Shown here one piece after another: positions 40,975 to 53,015 of a DNA stretch of 64,000 bases (position 1 is the first letter of the stretch; every line of letters starts with the position of its first letter). Under the pieces are notes generated by a model. It was not told the origin of the DNA, searched no databases, and worked only from the letters and a program-made list of their open reading frames with translations. Source of the DNA: Chaunax sp. Z400 (Eukaryota; Chordata; Actinopteri; Lophiiformes; Chaunacidae); assembly GCA_037577475.1 (NCBI GenBank), contig CM075187.1:27004810-27068809 (forward strand), in the 5' to 3' direction. A program made the translations under genes and the position numbers.

Positions 40975-43950
40975 GTGTCTATGGCCTGACCAGCAGTTAT
41001 AAATATTTCATGGCAACTGTTGTTGCAGCAGAAATAAAAAAAGGGAAAGGGGTGAGGGTTGCAGCCCAAATGCAGCAGTTCACTAGGATCTGACATGAAA
41101 CTATAGGGTGGTCTCTCTTCAGACAGTGATGAATGGTAATAACAGGGCAGACTGGATCAAGCACCAATGGAGGAGAACATGGTTAGGATCAGGGGGATGA
41201 GGGTGGCTGCATCATCCACACAACAATCTACACAATCTGATGCTTACATTCTGTGATTCTGTGATTTTTTTCTGTGATCAGTAATGTAAAAAACATTACT
41301 GATATTACCTGTTGTGAAAACAGCTGCTGCCCACTGGCTCATGACTCACCAGGTCCTCACAGCATCACAGACAAGAGATGCTCAATAGATTGAATGTTAC
41401 AGATTACTGACTAAACAGAGTAAATGAAGCAGTCAATATACAATAGATAGATCATCTTTATTGACTGTCCCATCAGTGCTCTGTGCTCCGGTTCACACAA
41501 TGTTTGGCATTTTATTTGTATCTTTTATTTTATTTAATCTTCTCATTAATGCGTATACCACCTTTCAAAAGATAGTAAGTGCTTTACAAACAGAGTATAC
41601 ATATTAAATCAATTATAACAGGTAAAGTAAAATGAATAAGAAGTTAGATGGTGCAAGAGTGCAAATGGGTTTAAACACAGTAAGAATAAACCAAAAACCT
41701 AAAGAACTTGACAATAAATGTTTTACTTTGCTTTATGTTTTCTTCAATCCTTTCTTTTTGTAAGACATTAACAAAATGATTTGTTATAATATGCTATGCA
41801 AATAGAAAGATAACTGTTCCTCCTAAAGACAGACTGCTGTTTCAGTTTTTATCACATTTTCAAGCCTTCCATGTAGAGAATATGAAGTTACAAAAATATT
41901 AGTCATGACCAATGATTTTGTACTTGACTCAGTCCTCTACTGTTCTTCTGTTTTTGTGATTAAATACTTCAGAATATTTGTCAGTATTTATGTCTTTTTT
42001 TGTGTGCAATAAACAGATGTTGGTGGTTATAATTAATGACCTCTGAACATGAATATTAATGTTTGACAGATTGTTTAAAGTTTTCTGCCTATTCGATAAT
42101 ATTAAATGTTTTGTTCCGGTGATATTTCATATATCATTTCACCAACTTTCTTATTACGTGTAACTTGACGGACATTTGATTTACATGACTTACATCATCA
42201 TACATGTATCCAGTCGAACAAACATAAGGAATGATTATTACAGTTTGTGAAAATGTGTTCATGAACTCTCTGTCCTTGAGGTTTTAAAGCTTCCAAAAAA
42301 AAAAGAACCTGAGCCATGACACAGCAACTCTTTTAAAGCCCAGATTGAAGAAGACGGGGGAAACGGTTCAGAAACATTAACATGAAATAATGAAGAGCCC
42401 ACCATTTACTCACCCACCCACGCACCCAGAGATTATGACTGCAGTGTCTCCAATCTGTGGGAGACACTTCATCCTTGCTGCAGTGTGACGGCTTGGACTG
42501 TGCTGCACACTGTACATGTTCACTGCTTCTCATGCTGTAATGGTCCATGCCATGGCTCACACTCTGTGTATAATCTGCTCACCTGCTCTGTATGTTTTAG
42601 ACAGTAACATTTTTGACTGGGTGTCCTCAGTAGCTCCTCAAGAACTGCAGGTCTCTGGGACATCTGCAATGCAGAAGTCTATATATAGCCATGGAGTTAC
42701 AGCGGGAGAGAGGGAGACTGAGAGACATAGTTCGACAGAGACAGAGGGATGGAAGAGTTGGATGAATGATTTTTGAACTGAAAGTGAGCTGGAGATTACA
42801 GAGAATACAGAGTACAGCTTTGTAAAATGCCCTTCTATGCCGAATGCTAACTTATATGTGCAAACTACGATATGAAGCATTCATTAACTTAAGAAAGTCA
42901 ACAGGATAACCGAAACAAGTGTCCACTCAGGATGTCAGCACTTCATTGGCAAGGTCATACTGAATTTGTGCTTGCCTGAAGCTACCTCTTATTTAACTTA
43001 CTTGAAAGAGGAAATGTAATTACATGCTTGTGGACTCCCAGCGACAGGAAGAAGAAAAGGAGGTTGTTAAATGCTGAGGTCGAGTATTTATTGTTCAGGG
43101 GTCTCGGGAGGATGGTGGAGGAGGAGGTTCAATTATGTATGCACCTCCACTCACCAGAATGTGCTGACAGCAGAGCTCGCCACGCACGCAGCAGCGGCAC
43201 GGCCAAACCAAGGACGACTTTGCTGTCCGGCCTGCAGCGGGTCACGGGCCTGCAGAGCTGTGGGAATTGATCGAACTCTTGGATTTTCAATAAATCTGCC
43301 CTCTGACATATTCCCTGTCTGACTCTCCATCACAGAGAGGTTCGAGTCGACCCATAACTCTCCCTGTGTCACTGCCAAAAGATCGAGCATCAATCAGTCC
43401 AGCATGTAGGCAGAGCAAGGCTTATAGCAGCAGAGTCTCACACAGTGGATTATTAAATAAACATATTGATTAACAATTCTGGACAAATTATGATTCAATG
43501 TTAAGATTATTTTGAAATGTGACTGTGGCATTTATGACTGATTTATCATAGTTAATGCTGTAATAGCACAATCTTCCATTTCAATTTTCAACATTTCCTA
43601 ACTTGCTGAGACTTAAATGAGGAGATCTATGACACTCTCATGTTGTATCATGTTCTAATACAATTGTAATTGATCTATTGTGTTGAATCTATTCAAAAAA
43701 ATAAATAATGTCTTCATTAATCAGGTTTTCATGTGCTGGTCTAAAGATATCCCTTGACTGGCAACGTCACAGTGATGTCAAGACTTTAGGAAATAGCCTG
43801 GAAACCTCCACCTCCCAAAAAGCGGGTGATTGATATGTTTGTGGATCTGATGGAAGAACCAGAAAGATATCAGAGAGCACAAACCATCTCCAAGGCACCT
43901 CATCTCCCCTGTGAAACTAAAGTCTTAATGCAGTCAGTGGCTGCAATGGC
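40150..43950. other. Gene-free interval
   Basis: No recognisable exon, RNA gene or intact mobile element. A TG microsatellite occurs at 40943-40973. Scattered open frames of 60-110 codons show no family resemblance. Confidence 0.5.
40943..40973. repeat. (TG)n microsatellite
   Basis: About 15 TG units between a TTTG stretch and TCGTGTC. Confidence 0.95.
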
Positions 43951-43954
43951 TCCC

Positions 43955-44140
43955 TGTGGCACACCTTCCTTTTCTAAACAACTCTGTAATGGGGCTCACC
44001 TCCACAGGAGCCTGGTGTCCACTTCTGATAGGAAAACTACAGGTGCAGCTCTTCTTCACTCATTCCCCTGATGACCACTTTGAGCAGGTAGCGAATGATG
44101 AACAGTGTATTGTGGGCCTTCAATGATCTGGATCACTACC
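43955..44140 (-). repeat. Dispersed repeat, copy related to 55,240-55,440
   Basis: CTCCTGTGGAGGTCAGCTCC at 55370 corresponds on the opposite strand to GGGGCTCACCTCCACAGGAG here. The flanking phrases (GTGGCACACCTTCCTTTTCT, GGGCCTTCAATGATCTGGAT) also have reverse-complement partners there. This is a shared interspersed repeat, family not resolved. Confidence 0.7.
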
Positions 44141-44256
44141 AAAAAATGTCACACTATTACAGAAGCCTACTACACAACCGCTGTTTTTAATTTTGATGAT
44201 TGATCATTTCATTTAGTTCCAGGAAAATTAATGAAAATTCTGAACCATGATTATAG

Positions 44257-44756
44257 CCACATTTCCACTGCATAGTACCGGCTCTACTCTATCAGGTACT
44301 TTTCTGCAGTTCATTTTCCATTGCTAATGGTTCCTCCTCAGGGTAGATGGACGCCGTGCAAAAGTGTCATGGCGTAGTCTTCACTGCAACACACACCTCT
44401 CGTCCACCTCTCGTGAGCCTATCATCAGCTGTTTAAGACAGGACCATCTGCACCTCCTCAATATAGCGGCTGCAATAAAAATAAAAAAGTTAGGGTCGCT
44501 AAAGTAGCTTAGCTGTTTGCATGTTGGAAGCCATTGATTTGTGCTGTGCAGGATATTCTGTGTGTGCTGCGCATTGACCAATCAGTGGTCTGTAATGTTT
44601 CACGTGACCTTAAGTACCTGCTCAGCTCCCTTTGAACCACAATGGAGGTGGTACTAAAAAAGTAGTACCAGGTACCAGGTACTTTTTACCTAATGGAAAC
44701 GCAAAAAAAGGCGAGTAGAGTGGAGTAGAGCTGGTACTATGCAGTGGAAATGGGAC
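44257..44756. mobile_element. MITE with long terminal inverted repeats
   Basis: The left end (44257-44291) reads ATTTCCACTGCATAGTACCG then GCTCTACTCT. The right end (44714-44755), reversed, reads ATTTCCACTGCATAGTACCA then GCTCTACTCC. The interior contains AGTACCAGGTACCAGGTACT and has no transposase. It is a typical non-autonomous DNA transposon of about 500 bp. Confidence 0.85.
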
Positions 44757-45293
44757 TTGATGGACACCTTGGCTACATAGCGGGTAGGGGAGGGGCTTAC
44801 GAGCAGCAACATATAAATAAAAGTACTAACGAGGTACCAGTTCGGATGAAATGTGGAGCACATTGAACCGTTCATTTTAGTCAAATGAAAAAGCCTGCAG
44901 ATATTTTTGAAAGTGACGTGGGGTTCACAGTCAAAAGCTGTCATTTCCGGTAAGAACACCGAGATTGAGACAACACTACACTGATGAAATTCACACACTA
45001 CACAAGTGAGTATACTCACATGCAGTATAATACATTTGAGCATACTAACGGAAGTACTGTGTGTGTTTTGGGGCACAGCGCTATGTAATTGAAGACATTT
45101 GGAAAGTACCCGAACAATCTCAGCAGATAAAGGACTGGTTCATCCTTTCTCATTGATCGTCTCATCACCCAGAGAAGATTTTGCAGCTCATGTCCTCACT
45201 CTGTTGTATCATGTTGCATTTCCTCTTCCTGGAACTCAGGTTTGCCCTGTTTCATCTAAAACTTTAGTCAGAAACATCCGTCCTTGCTACTCC

Positions 45294-45326
<33 letters not shown>

Positions 45327-46555
45327 CAGTTTTATTGATTGCCCGTTAGCCCTGATAATGTTTTTGCCACAGTGCTGAGTCTCCCTCCCTCACCACACAC
45401 AGAGACAAATGTGTGTCAGGGAGGTGAGAAACAAACTGTCTCAGGCTGTAATGAAGTTGCTGGTGGCAGCTGTGCTGGTGGGCCAGAGCTGGCAGCTGTC
45501 ATCCATCTTAGCCGGCCTCATCCTTCAGCTCTGGGTGGAGTCAGACCGAGGCAAAGATGGAGCTAGAAACACCCATCAGCGCCGCCCTTAATCGAAGAAA
45601 GGAATAAACTGCAGCCTGAAGGAGAGGTGCAGGTCTGTGACTGAAAGGAGCCGGTTTGTATTGCTTCTTTGTAGATGATTGTTGATATAGACACCTCAAA
45701 TAACAAATACTGTCAAAGTGCTTTTGAGCAAGCCTTGTAACCTTCAGCTAATCCAGAGTTGTGTTCGTGGGAATTCACCCCAAATGTCCTTTGGAAATAT
45801 GTTACAGCCCGGCTCAAAGAGCAGAATAAAAACAGGAGAGATACAGTTAACTAAACACAATGTGATTTATTTGCAGAAATAAATTACTACCTGGCCACAA
45901 GCCTAACAGGCCCTGGAGCAGTTGATGCATGGCAGATTTAATATTCACAAACCCATTATGTTTGCTCTGAGCTTGTATAGCAGGACATCCATCTTTCCAC
46001 TGATCCTTTTTCCTTCCAATAAATAAACACGCCACATCAGTTTTGACATCACAGCCTCGACCAGTAGCTAAGAATAGTGTGTGGGTGACCGCTCAAACAG
46101 ATTCTAACAGACTACAAACACACAAACAGTTTTCCAGTTGTGTCACATCCCACCCTGCTCACATTCAGCACTGGCCAAGAGGAATTTTCAAGTCGAACTT
46201 GCAGCAGCATGCATCGCCCTAAGTTGCTATGCAACTCTGCCCATTGGGATTACATCAGACTCCACCCACAGGGAGTTTTAAGCCATACCCCGAGTGACAG
46301 GATCCACCACCAGCAGTCGCTCGGCCGGCTCAATGCACCAAAACATGCTTGCATGGTCTGCAGGTGGAAGTCGCTGAGGCAGGGTTATTAAGAGCTTAAC
46401 TTAAGTTGATCTCTGTCAAAAGCAAGATTAGTTTGTGACCAGACGTTTCCTGCTGCATTAGACATAGATAGAAATGAGAAATTTCATCATTAACAGGTTA
46501 TTCACACCATTAATTGTATCATTATTCATTCACTACGCAGGCGGGCCGAGGATTC
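44757..46555. other. Gene-free interval
   Basis: No coding exon recognised. Contains a 30-base poly(C) run at 45295-45324. I looked here for C-terminal (GCFC) exons of the neighbouring tfip11 relic and found none. Confidence 0.5.
45295..45324. repeat. Poly(C) run of 30
   Basis: C homopolymer. Run length in the assembly is probably unreliable. Confidence 0.95.
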
Positions 46556-46559
46556 ACTG

Positions 46560-47977
46560 GGGTGCGACAGCTCCGGGGTCCTTCAGGGGGTCCCTGGAAC
46601 AAAGTTTCTCTTTCAATAATGGGTGAACAACAGCTACAGCCAGATCTGCCAATCCCATCATCTTATATTCTTCATAATAGTCTGTTTGTAACATCTCAAA
46701 GATCCGTGAAGAAAGAGAAGGAAGGCACCGAAACAAAAAAATGACCAATGTGGAAGAGATAAGAGAACAAGGGCTGAAAGAGGCCTGATAACTGTACTCT
46801 GTGTGCTCATTGTGTATCCAGGAGCCTCTCCTGGTGCCATTTCTTCAGTAGGGTAACACTTAACTAAATGCCAGAACAGCCTCCACTCTCTGGATTGCAT
46901 CTTCCTTTACATCCAATCTGCTCTGCAGCGCTCGTGACTCATGCTTCAGAGAAACAAGTAGATCTTTTTCATGCTGCAGATGTCTGGCTGCCTGCAGGAG
47001 GTGGTTATAAGAAAGCAAAACAGACACTATGTAAGTATCTGATGGACAAAGGAGCAGCTGAGTGGTACTAGAAAACTTCTAGAAGCCATAATGACAAAAA
47101 TCATAAGATATTTGGCAGATATGTTTGGTTCCCTCATACGTGTAATATGTCCTGTTCTGTAAGGTCTAGTAGCTGCAAGTTATGGTCAAGTTCTGGGAGA
47201 GCAAAGCCAGATCCTTTTTGGTCCTGAGTGGACATGCTTGGTGGACCTTCATCTGGAACACCGTGTTTGTTGGACATCTGACTGTAACTGTAATATAACG
47301 TTTGCTCTCTCCCAGCCATGTCTATAACCTAGAAATGGGAGGAGATATGGGGTAAATGAGACACCGAGACAAAAAGCTGACCATGTGCTGACATTCAGAT
47401 AATTCAATTCTTCTGAGTTGATCACAGGAAAATCTGGAAGACTCTCATTTCCATAAGCACCAACAGCTCCCTTGCCTTTATGAAACTTTACCTCAATGGG
47501 GTTTATAATACCTGCAGCAACAAAAGGGTACATGGTTAAAATGATGATGATGATCATGATTTAAATTGCATTGCCTCCTCAGGCCAACCCACCTTGAGCA
47601 TTCTTGCCCAGGCCTTTGCCTGGTTGATAGCCCATTTTCTGCAGAAGTTTCTGTCCAATTCCTTTTGTGTGCTCCTCCCAGCCATCAATGCCTTCACCAG
47701 ACTGTATGCCACCTGCAGACATCTGGGACTGATGTGTCTGTAAAGGGTAAAGGGTAGGAAAAATATATACAATTTGTTTTTGACAAAATACTATTATAAA
47801 ATAAATTGAAATGAGTGAAGAACATACTGTACATACAACTATATTTACCATCTGAAGCTTTTTGGCTGCAGTGCTGCAAGGAGGGGGAGGTGATGAAGCA
47901 CCATCATCAGAGTCATCAGAGCCTCCTTTTTGCTGCTGCTGTTTCTCCTCTTCTGCAGTCTTACACAGACCACCACA
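46560..47977 (-). pseudogene. tfip11: Truncated, intron-bearing tfip11 copy
   Basis: TFIP11 is a G-patch protein that partners the helicase DHX15 in spliceosome disassembly. Homologous blocks appear in the correct order on the minus strand: 47977-47849 (acidic linker, KTAEEEKQQQQKGGSDDSDD); 47737-47593 (G-patch, GWEEHTKGIGQKLLQKMGYQ and PGKGLGKNAQ); 47511 to about 47375 (GIINPIEVKFHKGKGAVGAY); 47328 to about 47140 (VIDMAGREQTLYYSYSQMSN, FALPELDHNLQLLDLTEQD); 46991-46860 (HLQHEKDLLVSLKHESRALQ); and about 46735-46580 (SRIFEMLQTDYYEEYKMMGL, VHPLLKE). Splice acceptors and donors survive at most block edges, so this is a duplicated gene, not a processed copy. The N-terminal TIP domain and the entire C-terminal GCFC half are missing, and stops follow VEAVLAFS and DPLKDPGAVAPQ. 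A shortened functional isoform cannot be excluded. Confidence 0.82.
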
Positions 47978-48179
47978 CTAAAGTCACACAGTGAAGACTT
48001 TAGTTCTAAAAATCCCAAATAAATAAGTCATTTCATTAACAATTGTCAAAAAACAGTATTTGGTGTTCTGTGGATTATTCTTCTTGGAATGACAAAAATT
48101 GTGTCTTTTATAGCAGAATTGGGAATTGACCCCAAGCCTTACCTTTTGCCTCCAAAGCTAGGCCTCTCATCCTTATTTG

Positions 48180-48905
48180 AGTCTCTGACAGCCCAGACGC
48201 TGTCCTTCTGTCTGAGTCGGTGGGGGTCTATGTTGATCTCCAGAATTTCCTCATCCCAGTCATCTCTCACGTTAATCTCTGGGCCCCCCACTCACTCCCT
48301 TCTACAGGTGTGTGGAGGAGAGTGTCCTTACATCCTGCATCACGGTGTGGTATGGCGACTGGTCTGCTGCAGACAGGAAGGCACTGCAGCGGGAGGCGAA
48401 GTCCGCACAGAAAATAACTGCTAATAGCCTACCCACCATCAGTGACATTTACATCAGCAGGAGCAGGAAAAAAGGTGACTAGCATCATCAGGGCCCCCAC
48501 CCACCCACCCTGCACATGGACTGTTTGTCCTCCTCCCTTCAGGCAGGAGGCTACGTAGCATCAGGGCCAGAACCTCCAGGCTAAAGAACAGCTTCTTTCC
48601 TGAGGCCATGAGACTTATGAGCTCTATATAATGCTGCTACACAGTCTGATATACCACATGTTTTCAGTGCTGCTGTCTCTATCTGTCTCTATGCTGCTAG
48701 TGGGCGTGTGCAATTACTTCACATTTGCACTACAGAGTTATTCATTTATTTGTTTTATTTATATGCCCAGAGGAATTAGTTTTATAGTATGTTGTACTTT
48801 TATTATTGCCTTTTTAACAGGGACCTGAGTAACAAATTCCGCTCCTCTCATGTACCATGTACCTATGTTATGGAATGACGATAAAAACTCCTTGAACCTT
48901 GAACT
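48180..48905 (+). mobile_element. Non-LTR retrotransposon 3' end
   Basis: The plus strand encodes the C-terminal part of a LINE reverse-transcriptase ORF: VEESVLTSCITVWYGDWSAA, DRKALQREAKSAQKITANSL and PTISDIYI. A decayed RRLRSIRARTSRLKNSFFP-like segment follows. A 3' tail with ACGATAAAAACTCCTTGAAC closes it. It resembles the L2/CR1-type fish elements; the clade is not resolved. It lies directly upstream of the tfip11 relic's first visible block. Confidence 0.85.
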
Positions 48906-49149
48906 ATTCTGTACAAGAACAATGCTTGAACAAAATGACCAATGCCTTGGTCTGGATAAGATCTTTAAAGTTAGTCAGTACACCAGCACTGTTGCCCCTG
49001 GGGTGTCCCAGCCTGGACTTATCTTATCTCAGTTGAAGTAACACCAACAATCCCAGCTCATCAAGCTGCTTCATTTTGTGTCCCACCAGTTCAATCATTC
49101 AACAATACCTGCAACTCTTGATCATCCATTATCCATTAAAATGATCAAA

Positions 49150-49540
49150 TTAGAAATCTAAACCCCATATAAATACAGGGTCATACTATTTTTCAGGAAA
49201 AAAATCCCTCACTATTCCTTGACTTTTCCATGACAAATTTAAGAAATAGCCTGAAACAATGAAAAACAGCCCATTTTAAAGCCCTCCCAAAACCTAATAG
49301 ATCATCCATATGGCTGTTATTCAAAATATTGGGACTTTTGGCATATTAGATAAATTGTAAAATCTATGTTTTCAGTTTTTGATAAAGGACCCTGACTTTT
49401 CATATATTTTACAAAATTCCCTTCCAAATTTAAAACTCCCTGATGTTTCCCAGACCTGGATTTTTTAATTTTCTCCCTGACTTTTCCCTGACCAGTATTA
49501 GGGATATATATTATTTTTCAATTTTGTCCCAGCTAGTGTG
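49150..49540. repeat. Dispersed repeat rich in 'CCTTGACTTTTCCATGAC'
   Basis: Repeated phrases CCTTGACTTTTCCATGACAA, CCCTGACTTTTCATATATTT and CCCTGACTTTTCCCTGACCA mark a fish interspersed repeat family. There is no open frame of note. Tentative. Confidence 0.45.
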
Positions 49541-51790
49541 AACCCTGAACTATGACTGAAAAGCATTGAATGACTGTTGTAGATTCATCTAAGTTTGTTG
49601 TTTGTATTAATTTGATCTGATAATCTGTGATTAATATATTATCTTTTTATATTTTGTAAAGATTCTCAGTTTATATTGATTCTAAGTATAATATGCTGGA
49701 TTTGTAAGTGCAATTTTATTTTGATAATTTTTATTATTTCATAGAATGAATAATTGTATAATTTATGAGATTTTGAAAGATCACTGAGTAATAAATATTC
49801 TGTATCTCATATCATTTTTCTGATAAAGGTTCATTTAGTCTGGAGAATAGTCAGTATAGTCCAGGAGTCATGGAGAATATGTTCAGTTTTTGCCCTTCAG
49901 AATGCACCAGATGTCACCACACACACATCACACCTAAATTTTTAAATTTTTAAATTTTCAACTGCATAATGTTATTGCTAATTTTTTGTAGCAATGTGTA
50001 TATTAATAAATTCTTCTCCTACATGCCGTTTGTGTTTATTCATTTGTACACTCGACTGCACTTTAAACTACCTCAAAACTCTACAACAATTCACAACTCT
50101 TATTAGAAACCCTTGTTTTCAACTTCTGTTACAAGCACTGAGTAACTGTGGAGTCAAATGTTATTCACATTAAATTATCTTGTAGACATGTCACATTTTT
50201 TTATAAAGAAGATTCATATATCAACACATACTGTATTAGTATTTATCTGTGAAAGCCTTGGTGTTTGAAAATGAATGTTGTCTAGTGTTCTGATAATATA
50301 TTGTACAGGTTAAAGCAGTATTTTATATATTTCCTTTGCCTAGTTCATGGCAGTAAAGACAAAGCTATGATGAATGTTTGGATAATAAATGTCTTTATTT
50401 GGCTTTGACAGGGATATCACTGCATGAGATAGCAGCACGTACAGTCACAGTTGTAAAGCAGAGGTCTGGAAAATGTCTGCACTCCTCAGCCTCCATACAG
50501 ATAAGTGGGATGCAGGTGAAAATATGCTTTATTTTAACTTTGTGTCATGGTTAAGGCAAGTATTTTAACTGAACACACAACAAGCAGATATCTATCCCAT
50601 CCAACAGATATTCAAGCTCACAGAGTCAGGCCATGCATTCATGCTCAATGATTGATTCATTTGTCAAAGAGAAAATCAAAGGGGATGAAATGATGTGAAA
50701 TTAAACTGTTCAAAGTGAGAGAAGGGGTTGTGGTGAAATTAGCCCTTTTATGCGCCTCCGTACCATATATGACCCCTGCAGCATCAACCCCACCTGCCAC
50801 TTACAGTCTGAGTTGAGGGCTGTCGGTGTCATCATCAGCTGCCTGACACCAACAGGCTGTCTCCTTTATCCGGCAAAATTAAACAAAACCACTATAAAAG
50901 AATAGAGTAAAAGGTTGGTTTTCACTCCAGATGGAGGGAATGAAGAAAGTAGGCTTGCAGGTAAATATTAAACTCTGACTGGTGAGATGGCTGATAAATT
51001 CATTGACAAATGAATCAATCAAATGGGGGGGGTTATTTATATTCCCCCAAAATATATATAGCTGCAATTTAAAATCTACATTTTCATTCCCAAAGATGCA
51101 TTTCCTAATTTTGAGGCTGCAACGCTCATCCTCCCCTGCAAATGAAATCTCTCTTGACTTTTTCGCCATGCCGTGACACTGAATAAAAGAGAATGGGAAA
51201 GGGCTATAGAACGGTTAGCTGTACATTTCGTATAGTCCTGGTGGGATGAGATGCAGAACTCAGTGGAGTGTAGCTGAAAAGGAAAGCATTCAGCGGCTGA
51301 AACATGATTCTCAGATTCACAGTTCTCCCCAACTCTTTTATGAAAACATCAGATAGCACCATAAAAGTTGGCCTGGCTGTTTCTCGTGCTCTAAGGTCTG
51401 TGCGTTTATCTTAAAGTCTGATAGCATTCTGACTTTTGATTGCTCTTACTGTGAACATTGATCGTTAATGGCACATTTACTGTTGTGTGAGGAAAAATCA
51501 CCCCTATTTCAAACTTAGGAACTTTGTCACACCATACTAGCTTTCTGCAAGTCTCTCTGCACCTGATGTAAAACCATGACGACCACTGCAATAATGAGTG
51601 AAACTCATCTGTCGTTGTCATACATCTAATCCCACCTAAAAGCTCCTGCTCCATCTAGTAGAGTTTATAAATTACAGAGCAAACAAAAACACAGAGGGTG
51701 TTTGATAGATATGACATGATAAAGGACAGGTGGGGTGAGGAATGTGTCTTCCTTTGTGACGAGGATGATAATGATGTTGACGCAAGCAGT
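49541..51790. other. Gap below ina; probable ina 3' UTR in its upper part
   Basis: No coding exon recognised and the sequence is AT-rich. The ina transcript should end in this interval. An AATAAA on the minus strand occurs at 50394-50399. Confidence 0.45.
50394..50399 (-). terminator. ina: Candidate poly(A) signal of ina
   Basis: TTTATT on the plus strand (AATAAA on the minus strand), about 1.4 kb beyond the ina stop codon. It is one of several AT-rich candidates and is unverified. Confidence 0.22.
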
Positions 51791-52984
51791 TTAGCTCTTG
51801 CTGTTCTTCTCGGTGGGACCTTGCTTCTTCTTCTCCTTCTCCTTCGCCTCCTTCTCTTTCTGCTTCACCTCCTCCTCCTCTTCCTCCTCCTCTCCCTCAC
51901 CCTCCTCCTGATCATCTCCCTCCTCTCCCTCTTCTCCCTCCTCCTCCTCCTCCTCCTCCTCCTCTTCCGCCTCCTCTTCCTCCTCCTCAGGCTTGGCTCC
52001 AGACTTTCTGTAGGCTCCGAGGGTGTAGGAGCGGGCAGGCATGTAGGAGAAGCCGGGGTAGCCGGATTGGACCATGGCTCCGCCGACAGAGCTGAGGCGG
52101 CACTCCTCGCCCTCCAGCAGCTTCCTGCACAGACAGACAGGCAGAGATGGCATCGCCTCAGGTCTGGTTCTGTCACTATTATTATCTCAGGGATCTGTCC
52201 TGAGGGATCTGATGTCACTGGAGTATCAGTGACAACACCTCTGCTGTCTGTTTTGGTACATATGACCAGAACACTAGTCCCTGAAGTCAGATTACTGGAA
52301 GGTTTCACATTGTATCACTTCAGGTCATCTCTATTGTTATAGTGGAGGTGCGACGTGCAACAATCATTAAATAAATATGGAAGAAGGTCAATGTTGCACT
52401 GACTGTATTTTTCAATGCACTTGTAAAGACAATGTCAGCTGAAAACTATGTGCAATTCAAAATGTCAACAACAACGGAAAATGTTTTTTGCTCCCTCGCC
52501 TTGCTAATCTTAGCATGAGGCTTTTGAAAAGGTTTCTCTAAGCCAAGGTGGTGTCACTTTGCATGCAATATATCCAGTATTACTTAAACAGGACTTAAGA
52601 AGAAGCAAAATACAAGGAATGGAAGAGTGAACACTCAGAATCAGGTTAGTTCAATCTCCCAGTCTGATTGCTGCTGTACTGTTTGGAATGTCTGCCTTAT
52701 ATCATTTATTGCTCACACATACATCCTGATATCTTATTCTGTGGAGTTGTGGGGATCAACCTTTAAAACAACAACAAATTCAGTAGTTCTATTACAAAAA
52801 CGTGCTGTACGTATTATTAACAAGGCTGGTAATTATGATCACACTAATCCACTGTTTCTAAAGTCCCATGTTATTTTTTTTGTGATCAAATTTATTGAAA
52901 TAAAAATATATGCGATCATAGATGTGAAATTTCCCCCCAAAAAACAACATCATCAGGGATTTAAAAGTAAAAAGTCATGTTACC

Positions 52985-53015
<31 letters not shown>

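Noticed and set aside
45099..45566. Two adjacent plus-strand frames around the poly(C) run
   Set aside because: No homology, and the proline run comes from the C homopolymer.
51698..52342. 214-codon leucine-rich plus-strand frame
   Set aside because: Complement of the glutamate-rich ina tail (CTC/CTT read as Leu). It is not a membrane protein.
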